Shown here one piece after another: positions 13,501 through 25,200 of a stretch of 64,000 nucleotides of DNA. Every line of letters starts with the position of its first letter. Positions within the stretch are counted from its first letter, which is position 1. Source of the stretch: Diprion similis (taxonomy: Eukaryota; Arthropoda; Insecta; Hymenoptera; Diprionidae); assembly GCF_021155765.1 (NCBI RefSeq), contig NC_060115.1, positions 12,132,493 through 12,196,492 of the forward strand. The letters are read 5' to 3'. The notes beneath the pieces were generated by a model, which was not told the DNA's origin, did no database searches, and saw nothing but the letters and a program-made list of their open reading frames with translations. Made by a program: the position numbers and the translations under genes.

Positions 13501-15822
13501 AATAAATAAAAAACGAAAAGAAACAAATCACCAGAAAGTTAAATAAATAATATGTAATTAAGTAGACGATATTTTTTTATTACCTCAGTAAGTAGGAATA
13601 AACGCGAAAAGAACAGTTATAATGATAATAAGTTGATCGATTCACCTCTGGTACCTATTTTCCTCCGGGCTGTACAACTTTGTTTATTTGAAGCTTTTTT
13701 TCGTACGTATAACCTATATTGTAATGGCAAGCACGATACGTGTACATAACCCATTAAACACGCTTGATATTAATGAGCATGACGACTGTGAACTGCTTTA
13801 TTATACACGCATAGTTGTCTACAACGTGTATATAATAATATATAGGAAGGTATATGTAATGTGTTACGAAGACACTGTGTATCCAATAACGACCATCGTG
13901 ATCACGCGTAACGGAATATGAAGAATATTTTTAGGCCAAAACAGGCTTGCATAGATATTTAACTCTTGACCACAAAATACTACGCACATTCCACTCATGC
14001 GTAGGTTTAATATTAATTCCCATAAGGACACGTGATACGGCAATTCACCATTAGTTGTGAAAAAAAGGCAAAAGTTGGAAAGGTTAGTTTCATGCTTCCT
14101 CATGGATTACGGTAAATTTGACTTATGATACCTACTTTAGGTCCATAGATACCCAAGTAAGGTAGGCGTTGGTGTCTTCAGATGTACAAATTGTGACTAA
14201 CTGTGATTTTCATTGACGCTTTACTGCTCTTACTACATATATGATATTAAAATATCTTCTATGGCAAAGTTGCATGACTTTTCTAATTCTTATGGTGCTT
14301 TTTTCGTCAACTGGGTTACTCTTTCAATCAAACTATCAAACGGTTAAGCCTAACAGACTTCCGAGTTCAACAGTAATTTTCATTTCATTTTCAAAATCTG
14401 GTTTAGAATAAAACAAAAAATTTGGAAAATGTCACAGCTAGTTTTCTCAACTAGTGTTACAGTATTGTGGATTGTATAACGAAGGTTTAAGAGGTTGACA
14501 GCAAAGTGGCCTATATAGTTGACAAAGAAACCGTACATGTGGCTGCACTGTCTGATTGTTTCTATTACATGCCTATTAAGTTCAGCGTAAAACCTACTTT
14601 CGTCTGCGGAATTCTATTTTTGCTTCAGGTGGTATCGATGGAAAATTCAGACATTTCGAACAGGACGCCGAGTATAAGTTGCAGTTAAATTTGAATCATG
14701 GCTTAAAATTTCCACTAACTAATGGGAGTCTCTATGGAAGGTTGCATAACCACCAAAATAGAGGTATACACTTTATTTCTTATACTATATCTAATGTTTT
14801 TTACACTGTATGCATGCGTCAAACTATTTGTTTATTATATATATAATAAACATGTTTCTATTTGGTTTGTTTCGATCTCTCGTCTCCAAATTCCTATTGT
14901 TTTCAATCTACCGATCGCAAGATTGCAAAATACCAGAAACCGGTTCTCTACAGCAAATTTAAATCAACTCTTGTCTCATTATTGCGACAGCACGGGCCAA
15001 AGGATGTGCAGTTTTTTGGTTCTCAATCCCCGATTACTTTCCAATAAACATTTATCAACATGTAATGCGGAAGCAGGTTTTTGTGAATCCAGTTTGAGAT
15101 TTCTACTTCGAAAGACATCTTTCAGTTTTTTGCATAAATTTATTGAAGAATTTCCTAACTCTGAATAGTTTCAACTTAAATTCATCGAGAGATCATTCAG
15201 AGTGATACATATTTAAAAAAACTTCTTCCGAAATTTGAATCCATAAAAATATCGAGAGGTTTTACGACATGGCCATGAATATTTTAAAACTTGATTTTCG
15301 ATACCGAAGACTATCAGCAAAAAAACATTCAGAAACGGCCATCATGAAATTGAGAGCATTTTTTAACGAATTTCGACCACCCCAAATGCCAAAGTTGTGA
15401 AACTATTTTCTACGATTATTTTTGTTTCAATCAATACCAATCCAATTTTCTTTTTAACATTCCCGAAAAATGCTTAGTTTTTTATTGTCTATTTTTAGTC
15501 AAAGTTTCGAACCAGAAAACGAATAATTTGTATATCCTAATAATTCATAATGCCAAGTGTGTAGAGTATTGTCTAATGCAGAAATTCAGTTGGATACCCA
15601 AAATCAAAAACGGTGGACACAGCAAAAATAATTGTTTATCTTCATTTCTATGCGCAATATGCTTTTTCCATTAATCCCGATGACATGACGCGGTTTTTGG
15701 TTTTCTGAGCTGACAAAAAACACGCAGACCTACATATTGACGACAGGATTATTCTAATTTCAAGTTGCGTTACCGCTAAATTGTTTACATATTTTGAATT
15801 TTAACCGGTGCTCATCCAACTG

Positions 15823-15861
<39 letters not shown>

Positions 15862-17183
15862 AAACGAACTAAAGAGAGAAAAAGAGAGTCCCACATACGC
15901 GTTCGTAAATGCAGCAAATCTTCCAATCAAAGTTCATTCGATAAATCACGAATCTCCTCCCATTTATAGGAAGAAACGGTACAATAACGATGGGAATACA
16001 GCACTACCCAAGGTCACAGTCTCACGATGAAAATGCCTACTCGTCTCTCCCGGCGGAGTTGACCTCGTTCACAAGTTCGACGTTTGAGCCCCGTAAAGAC
16101 TCGAGGATAGGCTCGCAGAAGGGAAAGGTTTCCAGCGACCAGCAACAGCAGCAGAAGCCGGACAGAATCCGGATAAACGAGAACTTCGAGTTCGGCAGCA
16201 AGCGCAAGATTAGCAGCACGGACGTCTTTGGTCAGAACATGGAGAACCTGGTGCAGCTCGACGACGGCGTCGCTGCGATCGCCAGACCGGGATTCGGGCC
16301 CGGAAACGGTCCTCGAAATCACTACATAAAGGGAAGTCTGGGTCAGATATGCGAAGAGGGTCCTCGTCTTCACGCCCCGAAGGTCACAGTCGGCCTCGAG
16401 AATTGTTCAAGGCTGGAGAAAAGCCTGGACGCAAAGTTCAAGTACAACTCGTGCACGGAGATCCATGAGATACCGAATCGCGCCAGGAAGCCGATGCGCA
16501 GGAACCAGAGCTTCGACGAGTCCAGCGGAAACGCGGTCTGCGGTCCCGAGGGCGATTCACGGACCTACGTCAAGGGCAAGGGATGCTACCCGTCCGTCTT
16601 CGAGCTCCATTACAGCGGCGTCGAGGCCTCCGGAGGCTACGATACTTCCGACGACGAGAGCTGCGACCTCAACGAAGAATTCCGGGACTTCGGAGACACG
16701 ATTAGCTCGTGCAGAAGCTGCTGCTCAGTGACAACCGTCGCCAACGACGACTTCGAGTTCTACCAACGTCAGGAACCCGCGAGGGCGGATATCGACGGCT
16801 CGAAGAGAACCGGAAACTCCGATGCCTGCAGCAGCATGCGGTCATTTACGCCGAAGATTATAGACAAAAAATCTTCCAAGTCCTCAAAAACTGCCGCTTC
16901 CGTTTCTGCTGATAATTCACCCGGCTCAAGGGACGCCCGGAATTTTACCAAGCCAACGATACATTCGTATCATTTGAAGAACAAAATAGCCGCTGGATAC
17001 TCGATGAATGATCTCGACAAATTAACTGTCAGTGACAAAGCGCTTGCTTTATCCGCTGAAAGTCTTCGCAATATACTGAGAGATTCTGGTGTCAGCTATC
17101 TGGATAACGGAGAACTTTGCAGACACGACATAGGCGGCTCAGCCCCTGACTTTAAAAGAATATTCGTCTCCGAGTTTATCTGA
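7590..17183 (+). CDS. Orphan seven-transmembrane GPCR-like receptor, 726 aa, four exons
   Basis: Exons: 7590-7812, 9113-9675, 12468-12648 and 15970-17183 (intron phases 1, 0, 1; 2,181 nt including stop). The joined protein has seven hydrophobic segments at about residues 13-30, 41-66, 76-106, 116-135, 151-176, 244-266 and 279-303, with a serine-rich third intracellular loop (about 180-243). Cys77 at the head of TM3 and Cys141 in the second outer loop are placed like the rhodopsin-class disulfide. TM6 carries CYICNHIP, comparable to the CWxP region. The usual DRY after TM3 is absent (SCEEV instead) and TM7 lacks a clean NPxxY. Residues about 310-726 are a polar, glutamine- and serine-rich cytoplasmic tail ending SEFI, which would fit a class III PDZ ligand. 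The N-terminus is very short, so ligand binding would be within the helices. I do not recognise the exact family. The start is the first ATG after an acceptor; an extra upstream coding exon is possible but not seen. Confidence 0.82.
7975..8332. repeat. Hairpin inverted-repeat element in receptor intron 1
   Basis: The two halves are imperfect reverse complements. Clear matches: GTGTTTTGTCCGGAGGAC at 8018-8035 against the complement of 8270-8287, and ATATGCTGAATTCGAA near 8062-8077 against the complement of about 8227-8242. Weaker pairing extends outward to about 7975 and 8332; the turn lies around 8140-8165. No transposase frame and no clear target duplication, so this is a MITE-like or fold-back relic with approximate borders. 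Confidence 0.6.
11760..11781. repeat. Run of 22 guanines
   Basis: An uninterrupted G tract in receptor intron 2. Such tracts vary in length, often cause sequencing and assembly error, and can form G-quadruplex in the sense-strand DNA or RNA. The printed length may not be exact. Confidence 0.95.
15826..15861. repeat. (GA)n microsatellite in receptor intron 3
   Basis: About 18 near-perfect GA units, followed by further GA-rich sequence to about 15890. It ends roughly 110 bp before the acceptor of the last receptor exon (15968-15969). In the transcript the purine tract lies in the zone where branch point and splice enhancers act; an effect on splicing is inference. Confidence 0.9.
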
Positions 17184-17442
17184 ATTATGACTAAATTTGG
17201 AAATTATTTGGAGACTTGATATCTGCTGTTTTGCCTTTTTCACGCAGTATCGTATTATGATAGAGTTGTGTTTGCGTATGCAGGAATATGTATTATGTAT
17301 GTACATAACTATTTTCACATTACAATATAATATCATCGATTGTTTGTATTCGTTGAGCGTTCTTTTTTTAAACGTGTAAATATTCCGTGTATATTTGTAC
17401 TTTATTATTACTATTATTATTAGTATTATTACATATTATTTA

Positions 17443-17501
17443 AATAAAGCATATATCGCTTTTTCTTTTGTTTTGAAATGTCTTATACCATTAATAATAA
17501 A
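17443..17501 (+). terminator. Polyadenylation signals of the receptor gene
   Basis: AATAAA at 17443-17448 lies 260 bp after the receptor stop codon in very AT-rich DNA, and a second AATAAA is at 17496-17501. Either would give a short 3' UTR. The rest of the spacer up to 18779 shows no further gene. Confidence 0.6.
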
Positions 17502-18779
17502 AGCTCCGTATAAATACATCTACGTTGTGAAAATTTTGTCGGTAAGTGCAGGCGTTTATACCGTTATATGATAGTGTATCGTCTTGTGAGTGTGTTATAT
17601 ACATCCAGAAGATTACTAGAAGTATTTAATATCCAACGCGTAGAAACTATATCGACGTACTTTCTAATCGGTGAAATATATATCTTTCCCATACCACACG
17701 CTACATTGAATTGTTCTATACGTCTCAACGACTGCGCAATATGTCATGTAAAACTCGATTACCATTATTAACTGATTTTTCAAAAACTGAAGTTAAAACT
17801 GTGGACCCAATTTATAGTGATGAAATTATTCTTATTCTGAATGTAGAATAACGGAGTTTTTAATGCTTTTCTTGTCTGGGTTTTCTGGGCAGGGTTCTCT
17901 ATAGTATAAATTTATCGGCATATGGTATCTTACTCGATAAAACTTGTTCCTCGAACAAAGATTTGCACGTTACATCGATCACGTCATCACACATTGAACA
18001 TAAATGCGTCACGTATTATAGTTACTCAGAAATTCTTTACGGTTTATTTATGTCTTGGAACTGCAGTGTTCTGATAATTTTTTGATGTGAGTAATATTAT
18101 AAAACATCTCTGAGCTTATGATGAAATCTGAAATATGCAATCGCATAGCAAGAAATCATGATGTAGGTATATCAATACATTTTTCTAGCAAGTTTTTGTT
18201 TTTAATCTGAAGAAATTAGGAAACTTTGTAACTGGCGAACGCATATTATTCGTATACTTTCCAAGAGCGTGAATTATTTCCTATTAGAAATAAATTAATA
18301 ATAGAGATGATCGCGAGAATTTGATTCTAAGAGGGTTGCTAGTGTCAAGCTTATCTTAATCTCAATTTTTCCCCGAATTGCTGCAGAACTTGGTGAAAAA
18401 ATTTATTCCAATTTTGGATATCAATTAGGGACTTAAGAATATCCAACACACAGCATTTCCTTACAGTTTTTACATTAACGCTGTAGTACCAAACGTGAAA
18501 TTCCATCTACAACTTTAATCGCCGCATTGATATGACACGATTGGCGGTAACGAGATTAGTCCTAATTGCACACGAATCTTTACTTGGTCTGCAGCCTGTA
18601 GCGAAACACGTTATCGCGAATAATTAGCATACATACATGCGCGATATTAAGCGACTAGACGCGCATACATGCAGAATACGTTGAGTGAGGAACGAGCTGA
18701 CGTTTGAATGTCGAATGCGGTAGCGCGCAGCCGCGGCTCGGCATTCAAGGTTCGTTGGCAATAGCCTATCGTACTCAAA

Positions 18780-20959
18780 ATGGCAGAGGGGTCAGAGCCT
18801 GTTCTCTTCGATTTGCGGACCGTCCACGACAATTTCGACCAGGCATTAATACAGGACGATGACGTCGACATTAAAATGTATCTTGCGGCCTACAACGAAC
18901 TGTACAAGTGAGTTTAAGACCGTTGAATATCCATATTCTGAATATTTTCCCGGGCCAAGGTTGCTTCTCAGTCTGCTAGCGCTGACAGCTTGCAGCTACC
19001 TTCACGCCTATGCGATCCGTGTCAACTGTTGAGACCACGTGACACGTGTTACACGCTGCCGATAGGTCGAAATGCTTAACATTCGAATTTCAACTTTCAG
19101 GTTCTTCCAGCTTATGGGCTCGGTTTTCAGCTTCGTTTCTTCGGATTTGAAACAGAAAATGGATATTTTAGCCGAGCTGATTTCTAAGGATGAGCAAAAT
19201 TTTGTTACAATTAAATCGATGATACAACATGAGACGGAGAATAATTTATTACAGAAGGCAGACTACACGAACGGCAGTCGTACGTTACTGAGACTCCATA
19301 GAGGCCTGGGTAAATAAATCGAGCTTACTCCAAGTTTTGGTATTTTCAAACTTTGAAGTCGGTAATTAACGCATGTAAAACTAGCGCGTTATTCATATTT
19401 TTTACATTTCAATTTCAGACTTCATCAAGGAATTTTTACGACAATTAGGCGAGTTGTCGGACGGTGATAAAACCTCGGCATGCTGTCAAGATGCGTATAA
19501 CAAAACACTTGCCAAACACCATCCATGGATTATACGAAAGGGAGCGGTAGTTGCCATGTACGCTATGCCGACTAGAGAACTTTTATTTAAAAAGGTATGC
19601 ACCCGAGAATTCGACTTTAGTGAATCTGATCAAATCCTGACGTGATCCCTTATCGAATTTATAATCCATCCAATCTTTTTATTGATCATATTTTAATTCG
19701 AAAGAGTGATAATTCGGTTATTTATTGGTATGTAGATTATGTGAATTGATGACACAACCGATTTCGCATACCTACTTTAATGCAAGTATATAAAAAATCG
19801 AACTCTTCGTTCCTTGACTTGAGTTTATTTAATCCGGTCAGTTTAGAAATTCTTAAAAAAAATGAAAAAGTTTTAAAAAATGCAAGATTGTTGGTATATT
19901 TTAGCAACGAGCTTGTAAATAAAGATATCAAATTAAAATTTGAATACGCCCGGGAAGTAAAAAATCCAGTTACTTAAGAAAAACAGTTGACCGAACTGTA
20001 AATTTAAATCATTACATATACGCTTCGATATTTTGTGGCTTGATTGGAAACTCGTTTTTTTTAAAAAGCTTGAATTTATTATCTTGTGAGATACTGCAGT
20101 TTTGAAAATACTTAGCGTTTATTTTCTTTTAATGTAGCACCATATTGCGTTGCATTAAAAGTTATTTCTTAAAACTCTGACCAGCGACTTTGGAAATATT
20201 GAATTTATTAGTACAATTCCTTTATCGATAAAAACGTTCTCAGCAGGATAAATTTGTTTAAAAATACACAAATAACAAACGTAGTTTTATTCCGTTGGAC
20301 TAGGGTATCAAATTACACTTATTTGAAGTGTACAAAAAGAATTGAGTGCGATTTTTCAACAGCTTTGTTTCTATACCCTCACGGAAAAAACTCTCAACTT
20401 AGCTCTAAATTCGCACCGTCAACTTTTTCTTATGGTAATTCAGCATTATCCATGATTTGGGAGTTTCTTCCACGAAGTTCATATTGTTATCAATGGTTGT
20501 ATCGGAAACCGTTGATCTTATGGTTGTTATGTTCAAATATAATGTACTGATTCGAAGTATTAAAAATTAAACATTTTACAATAGATTAGCGTTTCTTCGC
20601 GTTTTTACCAGGTCATTTTAATTTGTGCGGAAAATGAATTTGTATTGAAAAATTGACACTGTGAAAAAGAATTATTATTACACATCAAAATATTTCGGAT
20701 AGCAATAGTAGTCAGGGGCCGAAATTTCATTCAATTAAACTGAAAATTTGTCATGTTTGCATCACTTTTTATAACGTTGTTGATAATGTTAAGAGTACGC
20801 TTTTACAAGTATCAACATATTTGTAAATTTTCACAGGTTTGCGGAGACAACGTTCAACGCAACATCGATATATTACCAAAAATGTTGGAAGTAACTGCCG
20901 ACGTGTTCAAGAGGACGGATAAGCTTTATGAAATTAATAACCTACATGCTTTACCTTAA
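18780..20959 (+). CDS. CPTP: Ceramide-1-phosphate transfer protein (GLTP family), 211 aa, four exons
   Basis: Exons: 18780-18907, 19101-19309, 19419-19594 and 20837-20959 (636 nt with stop; phases 2, 1, 0). The cytosolic protein moves ceramide-1-phosphate between membranes, in animals chiefly from the trans-Golgi. It is a single all-helical GLTP domain, 211 residues against 214 in the human protein. Head-group residues known for human CPTP line up: Asp58 and Lys62 (SSDLKQK), Arg103 and Arg107 (SRTLLRLHR), and His147 in HHPWI. The C-terminus NNLHALP parallels the human end. The absence of the Trp-rich site of glycolipid-binding GLTP argues for the phosphate-specific subfamily. The start ATG has AAA before and G after it. 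It is transcribed in the same direction as the receptor gene 1.6 kb upstream and converges on the transporter gene downstream. Confidence 0.95.
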
Positions 20960-21333
20960 GAATACAGAATATGTATTATACATACATGTTGATTACATAC
21001 GCATTTACGTATGAGCTTTAAATTGCCCGAACTTCCTGTGAAAATGCATGCCTAAGGGGAAAAAGTGTCAAAACGAGGTATTTGATAAAATTGGCAAATA
21101 CAAACTGAGATGGTTTACTGCAAAGAAACCTTAAGCTTATCTTTATAGACATTCACGTGACTTCGGAATCGATTAAATTCCATTGTCGAGATCCTGGAAA
21201 CCCAACTTTTTACAATTACAATATTCAAATGCGCCACTTTGCCTTCCTTGCCAATGATTTATTGCAGTTGATTTTCAATACAAAGTGGAAACATTCCTTT
21301 TGTGATATTATTCTGTATGAAATTTGGAAAGGA

Positions 21334-21349
21334 AATAAAAAAAAAAAAA
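21334..21349 (+). terminator. Candidate polyadenylation signal of the CPTP gene
   Basis: AATAAA at 21334-21339 merges into a run of A, 375 bp after the CPTP stop. The remaining spacer to 22222 is AT-rich with no gene seen. On the opposite strand an AATAAA (complement of 21736-21741) lies about 480 bp beyond the transporter stop and is a fair candidate for that gene. Confidence 0.4.
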
Positions 21350-22222
21350 TGATGACACATACACATATACCTACATTAACGTAAGTTCATCTGCATCAAA
21401 TATCTAGCTCAAGACTTTCACTAACTGAAAAATAGTACAAAGCCAAATGCGCATATAATTGGTTCTGCGGCGATAAAAAAAATTTGCTGTTTGTATCGCA
21501 CAATGACGTGTATAATTAAATGTAAATCACATTAACCCTTGTTTTACCGCTGCTGTCATATGGTTATCGCACTGATATAAGCATTTTTATCATGATATTA
21601 AGGATACCGTTATCTTATCTTGAAACAAAGTACTCTGTCTTGTTGTAAAACAGAATTAGAAGTAATGCTCTGAATGACAGAAGTCAAAATGCCATTCCAT
21701 TTGCGTGGATACTTCAACAAAACATCAAAGACAGTTTTATTAGTTTTCTGAGGATTTCGGAATTGTTCAAATAACTTGATCCGAAGTTTGGTACAGTTTT
21801 TATTTTTTGTTTTGCGAAAATCTTAATTCCGGTAGTGTGTATTCAAAAGTGCTAGTTTCATAAATTCTCAGCAGAATTTAAATTTACAGATGATAATGCA
21901 ATATTTTTTTTTTTTTTGAGAACAGTAGATTCGAACAACATTCATTACCGATCAAAATATTTAACTAAGCATCACAGGGTGACAACATAATTACTAGATG
22001 CTAAAGTATGTCATGCTACCAACATCCACCAAACAAAAGTGTGTGGTCGTCGCAAGAGGAAAAACTCATATCCTCACAAGTTCAAAAATACACATACGCG
22101 CACACTAGCATCGCATTTATACGAGTAATTCGCTATATAATGCATGATTATAAGTACCAAAAATTGTTTTGCCAAGTAACGATAAAATGATAAATGTCGT
22201 ACTTAATAAACTGTGATGTTGC

Positions 22223-25200
22223 TTATAAAATTAAAATAATAATTTCTTCCTGTCCATGTATTTCTTGATGACAATTGTTATTAGCTGGTAGAATTGGTAC
22301 TGGATGAAATTGTTGTATAAAAATCGTCCGTCATTAGCATACCTATTTAAGAAACAAATCAACGCAAAATTTATTATGCTATGAAAATTTTCACCACGAG
22401 TGGGGGAGAGTGGGGCAAAGTGGGCACCTTAAAATTTTTGATATCTCAAAAAATGTGGGGGCAAAGTGAGCCCCTGAAATTTTTTGAATAACAAGGGATA
22501 AAATGAATCACCTGCACTTTTTATTAAATATGAATTATGAGTACTTTTTCTCGAGAAAGCTGGATAATAATTTAACGTAATTGTTCATATGAAAACTAAA
22601 CATTTTATTCTGATTTTACGCATTATTTTTTTAAGGGGCTCACCTTGTCCCACCCTCCCTTACACAGAAATATAGTCGATGAAAAATTTTCTTACATCCA
22701 AAGCCTAATTTGACAAGGTAATCTAAATAGTTTCGAATCAAAAATAAATGACACACAGGTCAAAACTTTCTCTGATTGTAATTAAAAACAAAATTATCAA
22801 AAATTCAGATATTTTTCCTAAAATTGTAAAAATTGCTCTGGCTTCTACAAAAGCAAACTTTGATAAAAAAAAAAAAAAAAATTATCTTTGCCTTCGTTAG
22901 TAACGGTAGAAGAAACCAAAATTTGACACTCATAAGTCAGATCAAAAAATCGTGTCGACAGGTGTAATTTATAAAAAATGATCGAAAAATTTGACAAACA
23001 AAAAATGCATTCATCTTATTCTTACCAGCGATGCAAGCGGTCATGAAGCACACCGCGCTTCCAGTGATAAAAGCACGTATAGCCACGCTAGAAATCTGCG
23101 CCCTTTTCTCCGGCGCCATGGAAGCAAGAGCTCCGATCATGATGCCGACTGATCCGGGATTTGAAAAACCGCAAATTGCGTATGTTGCGATAGCTTCGGT
23201 TCTTGGCGAGAGCATATTCTGAGCTTTGTACTCTCCCATTCTTTCGTAGGCGACAAACTCGTTGACGACAGTTTTCAATCCAATCAATGTTGCAACGGCT
23301 TCACACTCGTCCCATGGCACTCCCATGACCCAACTTAATGGTATGAAAATTTTCGAGAGGAACCACTGAAGCAAACATCGATGACTTTGAATTGATTTAT
23401 CGCTTCATGAAGACTCCTAGAGATTCAAGCACCTACCTCGAAGTTTATCTCTTCATAGCCGACCAATTCTCCCAGCCAGGAAACTATGCCGTTTAGAAAA
23501 GCGACTGCCGAAACAAACGCCACAATGTTTGCTATAACGCCTAGGTATATTGCTATTCCTACATTTGCACCCTTCGAAGCGGCGTCCAAGATACTGGTAT
23601 CCTCGCTGGATGGTCACGGAATATTAGGTAATTATAACCCTAATTAGATTACAGTTAAACATTTCGATTGATAGAGGTGATTGTTTGCAAACTGAAGTTA
23701 TATCTCACGATGACTCTCGATAATAAACAAACAATATAGGTAGGTCAGTGTGATATTTAGTTTTAAGTGCACCATTTCGCATGACACTGTCGATACCTTA
23801 TCAAAGTTCATTTGTGAAAATTGGGACAGCTCGAAGGTCTCAAGTGCTTGGCTTTATATGTCAAAATTAATCTAATCCCCAATCAATGACTTACGATGCC
23901 TTCAACTCGATGTTCTGTCGAGTTGTTTTACTCCTCTCTGTCTCCGGGTAGAACAATTTGGAGTAGCACAGTGCTGCAGGAGCTGACATCACTGAGGCAG
24001 TAATTAGATGAGCAGGTTGAGCTCCAAATCTGATATAGGCAGCCAGGACAGTTCCTGTTGTATCAATCACAAAATTCTAATCAAACTCCAACCGATTTCT
24101 GAAAGATTGTTCCTGGATAGAATGTGCTGTGAGTGCGTAGATACCCACCGGAGACAGTAGCAAAACCCGACGCCATGACGGTGTGTATTTCCGAAGAGGT
24201 CAAACTACTAATGTATGGCTTGATCAGAAGTGGCGACTCTGACTGCAGGAAAAATAGTAAACATTAACTGCCAGGAGGAATGGTTGACGGCGGAAATCCC
24301 TTGATAGGAAATTAAACGGTTGTGAAAAAAAATCAAGAGATTTTAGTCACCATGCTCAGAAATATATTAGCAACAGCAGTGGTCGATTCGCAGACCGTCG
24401 TTCCCATGACAGACTGCAGAAGTCCTCCTAGTTTCATGACCACCCATTGCATTGTGCCAAGGTAGTACAGAATCTGGATGAAAAAGCTGAAGAAGAAGAT
24501 GACGGGAAGACTCTGAAACATAGATCAGATTGTCACTTACATTTGGGCATTCACGATTATTGTTCCGTTTGGAAAATGCAATCTAAACCTATAAACTTAC
24601 GGCAAATGCAAACACTATATAGGTGCTAACTAAGGTTTCCGAAAATACAAAAGTTGCACCCTCCACTGTGTAGTTTAAAAAAGTTGCCATTTTGTCGGAA
24701 ATGCATTGGAAAATCGCTCTGCCCACCGACCATCTTATTGTGAACAGTCCAAAGCAAAATTGAAGAATGATGCCCCAAATTACCGGCGTCCAGTTTATCT
24801 ATGACAAAACTTTGATTGATCAGTAGGAAAATGTACGCCCACCATATGCTAATTGTTCTCATTAAGCTATTAATTACTAGACGCGATGTTGTGATCACCT
24901 GTAACAATTTAATCAGCTAAAAATGCAAAACCATATCACTTGGAACAGATTGATCAAGAACCGTTTTTTAGAAGTTTATTCCAGCATATTTTGAACACGT
25001 GACTATCCAAGTGGGAAAAACTTACAGAATATCCAGTAAACGTCACTAGTGACTTTGTCACAGTAACAAAACATTCTTCGCATGCTTTCTGTGCTAGTTA
25101 CGGTAACGTGACAGGCCATAGAAAACAGGCGAAAAATTTTTTGCCTTTCGTTTGTGACAAAAGTTACCAGTGAGCGCCTAGCCTGGACACCTTAAAACAA

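Noticed and set aside
14722..15168. 148-codon frame in receptor intron 3
   Set aside because: The hydrophobic start comes from T-rich DNA; no phase fit with neighbouring exons and no known motif.
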